The notes under the pieces are model-generated. The model saw only the letters and a list, made by a program, of their open reading frames with translations. It was not told the DNA's origin and ran no database searches. The translations under genes were made by a program, and so were the position numbers. This document shows, in pieces, positions 32,031 to 45,068 of a stretch of 64,000 nt of DNA. Position 1 is the first letter of the stretch, and the number at the start of each line of letters is the position of its first letter. The DNA is taken from contig NC_056750.1 in NCBI RefSeq assembly GCF_019279795.1, positions 698,965,394-699,029,393 on the forward strand, written 5' to 3'. This DNA is from Protopterus annectens (lineage: Eukaryota > Chordata > Ceratodontiformes > Protopteridae).

Positions 32031-33310
32031 TCCTGTATGCCTTTCCACTCTTTCCACTAATATCCAGTGTAATTATGAAGATTCATAAGGAATCCCCAAA
32101 GATCATTGCAGAGACTCCCTTCTGGCCTAGGCGACCATGGTTCTCCTTTGGCCATGGGCAATTGCCATAAGCTTCCTTACAGAATGAATCTGCTCATACA
32201 AGAACAGGGATGCTTGATACACCCCGACATCAATCATCTTCAACTGACTGCCTGAATGATAGGATCTTAATTCTTTTATGCATTTGTTTTCTGAGGACAT
32301 GCAGCAGGTATTAATGGAGGCAAGAAAGTCTGCTACTAGAAAATCATATATTTGCAATTGGAAAAAAGTTGTCTAGTTGGTGCCAACAGCACAACCAGCA
32401 CTGATTCAGGCCTAGTTGTTCTACATTTTTTACAGCATTTGTCAGAGTTACTATCCTATGGCCTTTTCTTATTCTTCTATCAAGGTTCTTTTATCAGCCA
32501 TTTCAGAATGTCTGCCCACAGATCTTCATCTTTCAAGGTGGTTTCATGTCAAAATGTTCTTGAAAGGGGCTTTCCATAAGAGGTCTCAGAGCAGACCAGT
32601 GGCCCCTCCTTGAGATCTTAATTTTGTGTCAGACAATCTAACATTTGCTCCATCTGAACCAACTAATCTGGCTGACTTAAGGTTCTTAACAGGGAAAAGT
32701 TTTATTGATTGCTCTGACCTCTGCAAGAAGGGTATCTGACTTGCAAGCTCTTGTGGTGAGTCAACTCTATTTCATTTTCCATAGGGAAATTAGTTTGAGA
32801 ACTAATAATACTTTTATGCCTAAAGCTGTATCCAAGTTTACTTTATGACAAATTATCCATCGCCCCATTTAATTTCCTGAACATAAAATGATGGAGAAAG
32901 GATACTCCTTGCATTGTGTGTCCAGAAACAGCTTGGGAATTATCTTGACCAAACTAAATCTATCAGATCGTTGGATCAACTGTTCATTTCTTGTGAAAGT
33001 AAGAAGGGACAACGTGTCAAAACATACTATCTCTAAATGGTTGTCTAACGCTATTACCCTTTGTTATACTCTCCATGACAAGTTTATTCCAGCAGGGTCA
33101 AAGCCCACTCTACCAGGGACTTGTCTTCATCTAATTCTTTTTGGAAAGAGTTGGATTCTACAAGTGTTCTACAGGCTGCTACTCGGTCCTCTGTACATAC
33201 TTTTACAAAGCACAATAAGCTTGATTCCTTCTCAAGGTTTAGATCAAGTTTTGCTAGGACCATTCTGCAGAAGTTCCTGGAACCTTCTCCTCCCTCCTCC
33301 CAAATATATT
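32031..33310 (+). pseudogene. Old DIRS pol C-terminus and tyrosine recombinase
   Basis: Immediately after the LINE the old pol resumes with FLYAFPLFPLI (compare LLYAFPLFPLIL of copy 1), then ETPFWPRRPWFSFG. The YR follows: ARKSATRKSYICNWKK near 32310-32365, then a decayed core. Catalytic box I reads LTSARRVSDLQALVV near 32715-32760 with the Arg kept, followed by YFIFHR and LRTNNTFMPK. The C-terminal block RSSVHTFTKHNKLD (33180-33235) has His where the younger copies have the Tyr of SHYKLD, so the nucleophile is lost. Multiple stops and frame changes are present. Confidence 0.83.
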
Positions 33311-33311
33311 T

Positions 33312-33460
33312 AACTATGGTAATCTACCCATAATGCTAAGGCTACTGCAGATGTGATCAGTATGAAGAACATAGTACAGTTGTGCAAGCTGAACTTGCCA
33401 TAACAGCAGATGCTCGAATGATCACTGTTGCAGTAGCCACTCCCTCCTTCCACCCCTCTT
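33312..33460. repeat. Old DIRS internal complementary region
   Basis: CCCATAATGCTAAGGCTACT to GTATGAAGAACATAGT complements the left end (12995-13050). GCCATAACAGCAGATGC to GATCACTGTTGCAGTAGCC complements the right end (33700-33760). The halves are diverged, consistent with age. Confidence 0.75.
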
Positions 33461-33607
33461 GTATTTTGGTGTGGCTTCTATGACAGGCTAAATACATTTT
33501 TTTGTTATTCCTAGCATTGTCCTTTCAGGGCTCAGCCTCCCTTTCTCTGCTGGCAGGAAAGCTCCTAAGGGTTTTGTGCACAACCTTGTGTTTTAGTTAG
33601 CTGTTAA

Positions 33608-33760
33608 GACAGCTGCATGACAGTTTTGGTGCATGGAAAGTGCCCTGAAGCTTTGGAAGTTGATCGGCAGTTATATCCTTGGCAGGATATAACCCATATA
33701 GCTAAGGTTACTGTAGCAGTGGTCATTCAAACAACTACTACTGTTATGGAAAATTCAACT
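33608..33760. repeat. Old DIRS right inverted terminal repeat
   Basis: Reverse complement of 12995-13115, with ATAACCCATATAGCTAAGGT conserved. The outer edge is near TTATGGAAAATTC. Confidence 0.83.
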
Positions 33761-34999
33761 TACACAACTGTAGTGTCCCCATATTTCAAACAAATGCTTA
33801 TATCACTGGAACTGTAGAGTGTTACAAAAGAAGTATAACTGGCAAACTCTTCAGCACAAACTATTTTGATAGTATTCTTTAGGTTTTATGTGTTAAACTG
33901 GATTTTATAAAGCAAGTCAGTGTAGTAACTATTAAATATGTAATATTTTGTAAATAACTTACAATATCTCAAGAACCATTCAAGTTACGTGCAGACTACC
34001 AGCAGTACTTTGTTCATCCAGCTTTCATATGAGGCTAACTAAGCATTTCTGACTGTGCTATTTGGTTGTAGAGATATTAAGAAAAACATGACATTTATGA
34101 CAATATGAATAAATGCTATATAAACAACTAATATTTCTTTACCTGCACTAGATAGAGGTCAAATACCAATACAGTTACATTTGCTATTATGTAAGAATTA
34201 AGATGAAATATTTTAATACTTTGTATATAGCATGTTTTTGGAATTATTAATGCAGATATGAACAAGCAATATTTAAAGTCTATAATCAACAGTAGGATGT
34301 AAATGAAGAAATACCTAGAGACGTCACTCAGATGTAATGGGTTAAAAATCACGTCATAGATAAATAATCAAGCAGCCAAAGCCCTATGAATACATTTAAA
34401 GAACAATGCCAAAAGATTCACTCAGTATTAGTTTATAATGGTACCCCTTTGTGCATACTGTAATGCAGAGAATGAAATTATGATGATAATTTTATAATTC
34501 ACATTTGTACATGCCAATTTTACATTATTCTTCGTAATAATATATGTGTGCATGTAATATATAGATACAGACATATTTACACATACACATGCATATATTT
34601 ATATGTATATTTTTGGATGTTATATTTATCACATGCCAGAATTGTAAGAAAAGTTATTGGTGTTATACTTGGTCGAATAATGTTACAGCATTCATAAGAC
34701 CAACTGTAACATAGTACAGTACTTCTTCCCTTTCTCCTTACTTGTACAATCCTGGAGTTAGTCTATTTAAATCAAGGGGGTGCAAGGCCAGACCCTAGAC
34801 TTTTTTGACGTGAAGGGCAAAGCTCCCCATGCAAAATCATTTCCATTGTTTTATTCATGATCACAAATGCAACCTATTGATTTACATTTGCAATCAATTC
34901 AGCTTATTTTAGCTTGCAATACTGGTTAACACTGATGCAGGAGTTTGATGTGTTTTCAGTTAGTCTCATTGGCGATTCATTATATGCATAGATGTACAT

Positions 35000-35004
<5 letters not shown>
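33761..35004. other. No gene recognised
   Basis: AT-rich sequence without element motifs or coding frames. Short ATATA-rich runs occur near 34540-34620. Confidence 0.55.

Positions 35005-35051
<47 letters not shown>
35005..35051. repeat. (TA)n microsatellite, left part
   Basis: About 47 bp of TA. It continues at 35378-35409 on the other side of the foldback element. Confidence 0.95.
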
Positions 35052-35053
<2 letters not shown>

Positions 35054-35375
35054 GTCTACTACCGGAGATCTAAATTACACTATTTTAAAATCCAGTAGTA
35101 GATGTCCACTTCACCGAAAGTGCACTTTCGCGAACACTAATAGAACGAACGGGCAATGTCCTCCACTGTGGTGTGACAGTCACAGACTTTAGGGTTAGGG
35201 CTTGGGTTAAGGTTAGTGGATAGCTCTACTAGCTATCCACTATCCTTAACCCAAGCCCTAACCCTAAGGTCCGTAACCATTCACTCAAGTGGTGTTCGTG
35301 AAAGTGCACTTTTGCGTTAGTGGGCATCTACTACTGGATTTCGAAATAGTGTAATTTCGATCTGCGATTGTAGAC

Positions 35376-35377
<2 letters not shown>
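35052..35377. mobile_element. Foldback MITE with long inverted arms in a (TA)n tract
   Basis: 326 bp that is almost one hairpin. Both ends read GGGTCTAC (complemented), then AAATTACACTATTT, AATCCAGTAGTAGATG and AAGTGCACTTT. The centre is a near-perfect inner palindrome around GATAGCTCTACTAGCTATC flanked by (complemented) TTAGGGTTAGGGCTTGGGTT. It has no ORF. The position inside (TA)n fits a TA-targeting non-autonomous DNA transposon. The right arm lacks part of the left arm's sequence. Confidence 0.85.

Positions 35378-35409
<32 letters not shown>
35378..35409. repeat. (TA)n microsatellite, right part
   Basis: Continuation of the TA tract interrupted by the foldback element. Confidence 0.93.
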
Positions 35410-35413
<4 letters not shown>

Positions 35414-35572
35414 TTATGTATTACATTTTATCAAAAGATGCTTTTGTCAACAGAGTCTAGTGCTCTGTAGATTGTTTGAATAACAGAGTGAGTGAACGAA
35501 CATTTATTTTCCAAAAAATGTTTTTTTCTCAACAAAGATATATAAGTGTGAATTAAAGGTGGTAGTGTGTTT

Positions 35573-35573
<1 letters not shown>

Positions 35574-35619
<46 letters not shown>

Positions 35620-35640
35620 TGTGTGTGTGTGTGTGAGTGT
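35574..35640. repeat. (GT)n microsatellite
   Basis: About 65 bp of GT with two interruptions (CT, GA). Confidence 0.95.
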
Positions 35641-36479
35641 GATTGAGTGTTGGAGTACAGGAAGAGTTATATAAGGTAATATATTTAGTGAATGCGCAAG
35701 TGTGTGGTGTGGTGGGGTTAGAGTTAAAGGAAAGATTAGTGCATTTGTGGTTATGTGATGGCTAGGTTTAGAAGAAGGTTTAGGTAAGAAATAAAATTAC
35801 TGTGTGTGTTTGTTTGTATGTTAGGGTAGAGCACAGGTAAGATGTAGTGTTGTGCATGTGTATGTGTGGTGATTGTTCAAGATGTCTTGTGTGGTGGTAC
35901 AATTATGAAAAGGGTTTTTGAAAGGTATGGTACACAGGGTTAGATGCATGGGCAAGGTTAAGGTTAGTTTGCATTAGTAAGGTGGGCAGTGCGTGAAGTC
36001 TAAAAGAAAATAACACTAGTTTTGAATTTCCACCCACAAAATCATCAAATTAGTTAATAAATAATAATGCCCTTGCTAAACATCCTTTGAATTACTTTTA
36101 TTAACTGACTTCAATTTGGGAACTTGACCTCCCCCAGCCACCCCCCCCCCTTTAAAAAAATTGTAGGAGATCCTGTATCTGAACTCAACAACTGAAATGA
36201 AAAAAAGTTATATTACTTGGCTACTTAAATCCCTCTCATTGGTGTATAACTTATATGACAATGCGTGTTAAGTTCCCCTGATTCTCCGACCTTTAGCCTT
36301 TTAAAAGTTCTATTCAGATAAATGTTCATAGTGTAGGCATGAGTGGAGGATGTACACATCTAGAGTACATCCAGATCTCTACATTTCTTAACAAATGAAA
36401 GATCAGCAGGTGCTCGGACACCATCAACCTGTCAAGGAGTGCTTCTAAAAACAGTTAATCTGCTTAAGGAAACAAATGG
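35641..36479. other. No gene; GGGTTAGG-type words
   Basis: No coding signal. Repeated GTGTGGTG and AAGGTTAAGGTTAG words resemble the stretch near 1.7 kb, so this may be a diverged minisatellite-like or old repeat. A C run lies at 36142-36150. Confidence 0.4.
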
Positions 36480-36714
36480 TTCACATATTGCTTCCTCAGA
36501 CCTTGAAAATTCAAATGCTACAGTTACACTCTTTAAATACTGCAACCGTCAAGGGCGAGCCCTTCACTTAATCATTTAAAGGGAAACAACTTCATTTTCT
36601 ACCTGCTGCCAGATAACACAATATAAAACAATAAATATTCATATTTTATCCCTGAACATTGACACTAAAAAACTGTCATTATAACAGACATAACAATGCA
36701 TAATCAAAGCCTTG
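36480..36714. repeat. PLE left terminal arm (inverted)
   Basis: Reverse complement of 37929-38152, including GACGGTTGCAGTATTTAAAG and GATAACACAATATAAAACAA. Confidence 0.88.
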
Positions 36715-36879
36715 CAATATCACAAATCTACATGCAAACTATTGCAATTTCTCTGATGATGAATCTGTGGTTAGGACACGCCAGACAAGAGAGAGCTGCC
36801 CCACACTTTTCTGGTAATAACAGTAATGCTAGAACCAATAGAGAAAAACAGTCTGGTATTAGGATACCGATGTATTACA

Positions 36880-37522
36880 CAATGGACAATGGTGCCATCA
36901 TAGACATTATCAACCATCACTGGTGTGTCCTAAGCACAGATTCAGTCATCAGAGAAATTATAGGGGACACTCAGACATTTAGATTAACGAACAAATCTAA
37001 TCTTAAACAGTTATTATGTCAGCAACATCATAGACCAGGTTTAGGTGTTTGTATGGGGACTACATCTTGCGGCCACTGTAATTTTTGTGAATACGTTATG
37101 ACTACTGACAGGTCAACACATCCAGACACTGGACAGATGCATATGTTCAGGGTGTCAGCTAATTGCAATAGTTTGCATGTAGTATATCTGGCAGTGTGCC
37201 AACGTTGCCCCTCATTCTATGTTGGTAAGACAGATAGATTGTTCCGGCATAGGATGAGGAGCATCTGTATGCCATTAGGGTTAAGTACATGCAAAATGCA
37301 TTAGCAAAACATGCTCTAGCATTTGGGCAAGAACATCACTTTAAATTTATGGTCATAGACTATGTGCAGCCCAAAAGTAGGGAGGGTAACATCAGAAACA
37401 ATACAGAGAGGAAAGAAACCAACTGTATAGTAAGGCTGAGAGCTGATAAAGACTATGGCCTTAATGAGAGAACCTCTATCAAACCTATTTTGAGATCTAG
37501 GAGTTTGGCTGTTTCACATTAA
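36880..37522 (+). pseudogene. PLE protein C-terminus with GIY-YIG endonuclease
   Basis: The GIY-YIG nuclease of Penelope-like elements cuts the target for priming. Visible in order: the pre-endonuclease linker (WCVLSTDSVIREII, FRLTNKSNLKQLL), a Cys cluster (CGHCNFC) and the nuclease core VVYLAVCQRCPSFYVGKTDR with RHRM. A frameshift near 37290-37300 follows. The second part has HALAFGQEHHFKF, DYVQPKSREGN, ERKETN and the end motif DYGLNE. The upstream RT is missing. The pieces resemble Neptune/Poseidon-type PLEs. It is inactive because of truncation and frameshift. No real start codon can be assigned. Confidence 0.85.
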
Positions 37523-37928
37523 CCATATAAATACACTGAGGGGGTGTATAGCCTTTTTCACATTTGTCGTATATATAGACTTGTGATATTGTATGTGATC
37601 AGGGCAAGACGATGATGTTTTAGTGCAGAAGTGAGGTTAGAAATGAATGTAGCTTTGGTATTTTAGATAGGATGAGATATAATGAGTTTGTGCCCATGTC
37701 TCCTTTTGAGTCCATGACATTTATGGATAGTGAAATATGTACATTTATGTTCTGTCTACAAATTGTTTTGTAGGCTGTATATATCCTTTGATTGCTCTGA
37801 AATTTTACATTTATTTTTTATATATAGGTAGAATGGCTAATATGTGAGCTGATTCACTCTGAATGTTTTAGGTAGAATAGTTTTAATTTTGAATGTATGC
37901 TCAATGACAACATGTGTAGTGTTTCATT

Positions 37929-38152
37929 TAAGGTTTTGATTATGTATTGTTATGTCTGTTTTTTTAGTGTCAATGTTCGGGGATAAAGTATGCATATTTA
38001 TTGTTTTATATTGTGTTATCTGGCAGCAGGTAGAAAATGAAGTTGTTTCCCTTTAAATGATTAAGTGAAGGGCTCGCCCTTGACGGTTGCAGTATTTAAA
38101 GAGTTCAACTGTAGCATTTGAATTTTCAAGGTCTGAGGAAGCAATATGTGAA
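37929..38152. repeat. PLE right terminal arm
   Basis: Inverted copy of 36480-36714. Its outer end carries CTGAGGAAGC then GTGAAAGCGC, an arrangement like the hammerhead-type core described for PLE terminal repeats. The ribozyme fold was not tested. Confidence 0.85.
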
Positions 38153-38254
38153 AGCGCTAACCTGCTGGATTTATGTGAATGAAAGATCTTTGCTTTTATA
38201 CACTCTCTGAGTATTCTGAATAATACAAGTGAGCCTGGTCGCCTCATACATGGT

Positions 38255-38362
38255 GCTGTTGTTGGACTTACTATTTATTTTATTAATTTATTTATCATTT
38301 GTTGACTAAGCTAGTCTCACTAGGCTAGCAGCCTCTTTTCAGGGGAGACCCAAGGTGGTACT
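38255..38362 (-). repeat. 3' tail repeat, reverse orientation
   Basis: TTATTTATC, TTGTTGACTAAGCTAGTCTC and TTTTCAGGGGAGACCC form a diverged reverse complement of the tail repeat at 10769 and 61847. Confidence 0.6.
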
Positions 38363-38529
38363 TATACTACTAGGCAAAATTTGGCCAGGCATTGGGGAAC
38401 TTCCCGTACTCATTATTGTTGTGAGTGGGAACCATTTGGAGGAGTACTTCCCGTTTCTGTTTTTGGCACAAAGGTAGCCTATAGAAACAGGGAGGCAGAT
38501 GGAGAGAGAAGGAGAAATCAAATATCAAG

Positions 38530-39093
38530 ACCAGAGAATGTATGCAAGATTTTGAGGAAATGTTTCAATGAAATCTGTTTGATGGAGATGAGTCAGTAAA
38601 TGATGGACAACAATATTTGAAAAGGATTTTTTTTTCATGTATATTGGGTTCTAGATTAAACCCAGTAAAAATAGGAGCGTTCTACGTAAATAGAAAGAGA
38701 TTTAGGGTTAATTAACTAAGTGTTATATACTGTTTAATCAAATTTGTACAAAGTGTTAAAGTGGATAAATGAAAAAGATGAGAGATTAGTAATAAAACTG
38801 TAAAAATATAAGTATGACAAATGTGGAGGGTATGGTAAAAAAAGAGTAAAAAAGAAAACGTGTATAAATGAAGAAATAAAATGTTATCAAGAAAAAATAT
38901 TTTTGTAGAAAATAAAAATTGAAGATATAAAAAGATAGAAAAGTATGGTATAAGAATGTAATTATAAAATATTACTATATTAAACCTTGGAAAATCTAAC
39001 AGATGGAAAAATGAAACCAAATGATGTAATCAGAAAGTAGAATGTCATTTTTTTTGTGGAGTAATATACTGCCAGTAAAAGGAAATATGCAAT
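38530..39093 (+). mobile_element. L1/Tx1-type LINE remnant, copy A, segment 1
   Basis: AT-rich remnant. The frame at 38640-38700 (SRLNPVKIGAFY) aligns with SKLNPVK of copy B at 43305-43345, and GGAAATATGC at 39081 matches AAGGAAATATGCC at 43780. The segment is cut at 39093 by a solo LTR and resumes at 40687. It has no intact frame. Confidence 0.6.
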
Positions 39094-40681
<1,588 letters not shown>

Positions 40682-40686
40682 GCAAT

Positions 40687-41145
40687 ATAAAAATAAAAGT
40701 GACAAAATGCGTTTACATTGTCAAGAAGAATAAACTATGGAACAAGTTTTTGAAAAGTAAAAAAGTTATGAGGAAAACTATGCAAAGCATATTTTTTTGA
40801 AGATATACAAGAAATGGCTAAAAATAAACATGGATATGATTAAATATGGATATTGTGACAACAGAAGTATATGTTAAAATAGATAAAAGTTATTTTGTTA
40901 TATGGGTTATATGGAATAAAAGCATAAATTAAATTATGTTTAATGGTAAAATGGATTGTAGTAACAATATTGAGTAAAATCAGGTGGTAGTTATGGAAAA
41001 AGGAATGGGAGGTCTAATAAGGATGAAAATTTAGGATGACTGTGAAGAAAATTATGTCTAAACAGATTTGTATATTTATATATTTGTACATATGCAAATA
41101 TGTGTAAATATGCCAATATTTTGCAAGTAAGCTATTTTTGTACAT
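40687..41145 (+). mobile_element. L1/Tx1-type LINE remnant, copy A, segment 2 (3' end)
   Basis: AACATGGATATGATTAAATA and ATATGGAATAAA at 40827-40920 align with AACATGGATATAATTGAATA and ATATGGAATGAA at 43931-44035. The end ATAAAGGGCC at 41144 matches ATAAAGGAGCC at 44220. This is the 3' end of copy A, followed directly by copy B. Confidence 0.68.
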
Positions 41146-41218
41146 AAAGGGCCTCTAGTTCTTATGGCACTCATGGTCCACACATCCAAGTGCGAGCTCA
41201 TGTTCCATTCCAGGCGCA

Positions 41219-41410
41219 GTGGTGGTTGGAAGGACGGTACACAACATGGCAACTAGAGAGGCAGGAGCTGAAGTGAATACTGACTCCTTGGAAATGTTTG
41301 AAAAGAGTTTTGAGGATATATTTAAACAGAAGGAAATGGTAGAAGAAGTTGTGCAGGATATGGAGGAGCTTCTTCAAAAAAGCTTAGTCCATAGTTATAA
41401 AGGACAGTAA
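41219..41410 (+). pseudogene. Possible LINE ORF1 fragment
   Basis: 63 codons with an acidic, probably helical segment (EMFEKSFEDIFKQKEMVEEV). It lies at the 5' side of LINE copy B, where L1/Tx1 elements have ORF1 with a coiled coil. No RNA-binding motif is visible. The assignment rests on position and composition only. Confidence 0.35.
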
Positions 41411-42399
41411 CAGTAGCAAGATGCTGTTAACTACAAGCCTACAGTTGGAAGGGTTACAGGATGATTTATTGATGGACTTCATGGAAAAAAATACAATCTT
41501 GGGAAGCAGTCACGCAGAAGAGTCAAAAATAAGAAGCAAAGGATATAAATAAGAAAATGTTTGTAGTGAGGGAGAAGACAGAAGGAAAAAGAATGAGATG
41601 GACAGGTATGAAATATGGGACACAGTGACTGTGTTTTTAGGAATCAAGGCACAAGGAATATGGTAAAAGAAAAGACATGCATCCATGGAATAATTATATC
41701 ATTAAGACTTTTTATCATGAAACATAAAATCAAGTGCATATTCAGTTTTGAACAGAGACTGAAAGAGAAAATGTAAAAATATTTATTAAATAACTTTTGC
41801 AAAAAAGGTAAAAACATTTCAAAGATATTAGATAACCGAGGACTGTGGACTGGGAGATGGGATTGTAATGTTATTTTTGAAAATCGAAAATGATAGAATT
41901 ATACATATTCTAAGCATAATTACAGACGAAGGAAATAGAGCTGTTGTAAAGTACTGTGAACAACCTAAAACATGATTTTTGGTTTGTTTGTTCTTTTTGT
42001 AGGTAATTTGATAAAAAGAAAAATTTTGTATGTGGGGAGTTTGGACATGATGCAAAAAATGTGAAATGAAGAAGTATTTCCTTATTTAAGTAAAATGGTA
42101 AAAGAAGAAAGTGTTATATTGAGAAAAATGAAAAAAGTGGAAAGTGGAAAAACAACAAGGAAGTATTATGGAAATTATAATACAGTATGTAAAGGAGATG
42201 GTAAGGAAAAGAGATGAAAAATGAATGGAATGTTAATCAAGTTACAAAATAAATAAAGATGTGGATCAACAGATTACCTTAATGGAATCAGAAGTAATGA
42301 TAAAGAAAGCAAATCTTAATTCTACAGCAGGGTAAGACGGTATAGGTTATTTAATGTATATGAAAAGCTAAAGGATGCTATTTGTTATACACAAATATG

Positions 42400-43830
42400 T
42401 AGTAAAATCATGAGATTTATTTGGAAGAAAGGTGAGAAAGATGAAATGAATAACTGGAGACCACTTGTGTTACATAATACTGATTATAAGATATTTATGA
42501 AAATAATACAAATACAATTAGTGAATAAGATAGATAATATAGTAGAAGATAACATTTATGTAGTTAAAGGAAAAGGATGTGAGCAGGGATTAATGATTGT
42601 TAGACAAATGATGTTAAAAAAGAAAGTAATAAAGCAAAATTACTGATAGAATATATAAATAAAGCATTTGATATGATCATGACACATTATAAAAAATAAT
42701 GGAAGAATATATTTTTAGTAAACAAATTTCAAAAGTAATTAGATCAGTACATAGGACTAACAAAATAAGAATGTTGATAAATGGTTGGTTAAATGAAGAG
42801 ACAGAGATGAATTGAGGGTTAAAAACAAGGATGTCCGATGAGTTTCATTTTGTTTGTAAAAGTAATGAACTGGCTTTTTAAAAAATAATGAAAAAAATGA
42901 AAAAAGCACATTGCACACAGAACAATGGTATTAAGTAGTCTGTTATTTTATCTTATGCAGATGATATTATTTTTATGATCAAAGACAGAAAAATTATGGA
43001 AGAATAGTTTACAAGGAATAGGGGTGTCACTAAAGAGAGAAAACAGTAAGGGATATGGAATAGAAAAGAAGTTTACATGAATTTAATTTGGAATAAAGGG
43101 AATATCAGTATTAGGAATACATTTGGTGTATTAGTTGTTATTAGGGAGCAATAGATGAAATTTTTACAAGATCTGGAGTAGGTATAGAGTATCTTTTAAA
43201 AAAGTGCATTTGATTAATTCCATATGGAAGGGAAAATAATATAGGTGGCTGATGTATATATGATACCAAAAGATTTGGAAAAACAATTTATAGAACTGAT
43301 GTTTAGATTTATTTGGAGATCTAAATTAAATCCAGTAAAATAACAATATTATATATAGATAAAGATGTTGGGGTTTGGGTCTGTTGAATCCCAGAGTATA
43401 TGGGGGCATCACTGAATGTATATAGAGTGTTAAGTTGGAAAAATAGAAAAGAAAGCTAATTGGTAGTAAGACTATTTAAGACAAAATATGACAGAGTGGA
43501 ATGTAATAAAATCGAACAGTGAGAGAAACTGGAGAAATGAAATAAAAATGTATCAAGACAAAATAAAAATATGGAAGTTAAGTATAGAGGAAGTAGATGG
43601 AAATAGGAAATCGTGGTACAAAAAAAAAATAATGATGAAAAAATTATTATATGAGCCCATGGGTACCTTTGTCAGAAGAAAAAATAAAAGCTATAAAACA
43701 AAGAAATAAATGTATGAAAAATGTGTAATGTCAAGATGTTTTATGGAGGTTACAAATTAATAGAATTCATGTAAAAGGAAATATGCCTTCAAAAAAAGTA
43801 AATGAAAAGAATATGTCTTTTTTGTGTTGA
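42400..43830 (+). pseudogene. L1/Tx1-type reverse transcriptase remnant
   Basis: RT motifs appear in order with stops and frame changes: NNWRPLVLHNTDYKIFMKII at 42430-42500 (the NWRP..L..DYKI motif), INKAFDMI near 42655-42675, and SYADDIIFMIKD at 42955-42985 (active-site YADD). Beyond the RT come PKDLEKQFIELMFRFIWRSK at 43265-43325 and INRIHVKGNMPSKK near 43755-43800. The DLEK..L..FIW..K block is typical of L1/Tx1 proteins. Confidence 0.78.
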
Positions 43831-44240
43831 ATTAGAAACAGACATATTTAACATGTAAAAGAGTAAAAACATTATGGGAAAAATAATACAGAAGAATATT
43901 TTGAAATAAGTACAGGATTTTAAGCAAGATAAACATGGATATAATTGAATATGGATTTTATGAGAAATGTGGTAAGGAATCTGTTAAAAATTTGGATAAG
44001 AAAGTGTTTTCTATGATATGAATAATATGGAATGAAAGATTAAATGAGATTATTTTTAACCAAAATTGGATGATACCAAATATAAAATTAAGTGGTGCTT
44101 GTTGAAAAAGTAGTGGGGGCCACACACATGTGAAATAAAAAGATGAAAGTGATGAAGAAATGTAGATACAATGCAAATTTATGTAAATATGAAAATATGT
44201 AAATTTGTATGACTGTATAAAATAAAGGAGCCCTGCTTTT

Positions 44241-45068
44241 TGATAGATGCTGTAAGATATTTTACATCTGCCTGAGCTACCAACAACTCCAGCAAATGGG
44301 GCTTCAGTTTAGCATCTCATCTGAGGGAAAACAGACTCAGGAGTGCAGCACCACCCCCTTATGTTGCAATGCAGTGTCAGCTACCAATCTTCCTGGAGTG
44401 AAATTAGAACACATAGCTTTTTGCACCAAAGGTGAGTATAATACCTGCTGTGCCACTTACATAATCAATGTATGCCTATCATCTTTGCACCCTTCCTTGT
44501 CAGAAAATTAGACTGAATAAAATAAGTATATGCAGCTGTTTCATCTTCTCCTTCCCTGTCAGTGTGTCATTATACTGATTTCTGATATATATTAAGTCTA
44601 AAGTTTAAGAAGGAACATGAGCAGTCAGGGGCCATGTACAACTATAATTACTAGGATACAATCAGGGACTGGTTAGCGTCTCTGTCTGCCTATTTTTCTA
44701 ATTCCTACTGGAAGATGCCAGCTACAATACATTAACAGCGTGAATTATCCTATTCCTCACAGGAACGGTCTTTATGCTTGCCCTAAGTATTCTTTAATTC
44801 TCCTTTATGTTTAACCTAGTATCTCTGCAAACAGAACACTTCTTTCCAGAACTTCATCACTGAACAAAAAAAAAAATTACTTATGCTTGTCCCATACCAT
44901 TTTCCCTCTCAAATTCTTCTGTTATTTCTTTGAGATCTTACACATTTTTATCTTTTACTTGACCTTTCATAAGTTTGTTTGTGCCACAGATTTAGCACCA
45001 GAAATATGTAAATAATCAATACACTTTTTTGAAAATTTGCATACCCTGCAGTTCTTTGGTGGTAATTG
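44241..45068. other. No gene recognised
   Basis: No supported frame or element motif. Confidence 0.55.

Larger units (their letters stand above)
12995..33760 (+). mobile_element. Old DIRS retrotransposon (plus strand), split by nested insertions
   Basis: Degraded DIRS of a different, AT-richer subfamily. Order: left ITR (12995-13115), gag remnant (about 14640-15190), pol part 1 (about 15560-17280), pol end plus YR (32031-33310), ICR (33312-33460), right ITR (33608-33760). The 14.75-kb gap in pol is filled by a LINE carrying two younger DIRS copies. Once the insertions are removed the element is about 6 kb, normal for DIRS. Both flanks of the gap are recognisable parts of one pol C-terminal domain. 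Many stops and frame changes show great age. Confidence 0.87.
36480..38152 (+). mobile_element. Penelope-like element, 5'-truncated, with inverted terminal arms
   Basis: The central GIY-YIG endonuclease remnant (36880-37522) is flanked by inverted repeats 36480-36714 and 37929-38152, over 90 percent alike by eye. Penelope-like elements characteristically have an inverted copy of their terminal repeat at one end. Reverse transcriptase is absent, so only the C-terminal part of the protein was inserted. Right after the right arm's GTCTGAGGAAGCAATATGTG comes AAAGCGCTAACC, similar to the palindrome at 11.2 kb. The downstream limit may extend to about 38250. Confidence 0.85.
41146..44240 (+). mobile_element. 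L1/Tx1-type LINE remnant, copy B
   Basis: About 3.1 kb, head-to-tail after copy A. It starts with GC-richer sequence like a 5' UTR, then an ORF1-like fragment, then decayed RT. Poly-purine AT-rich composition is characteristic. It is shorter than a full element (usually 5-7 kb), so internal parts are missing. Confidence 0.68.

Noticed and set aside
43488..43709. 73-codon Lys/Asn-rich frame as a separate gene
   Set aside because: Lies inside the L1/Tx1-type RT remnant and has only AT-rich composition.
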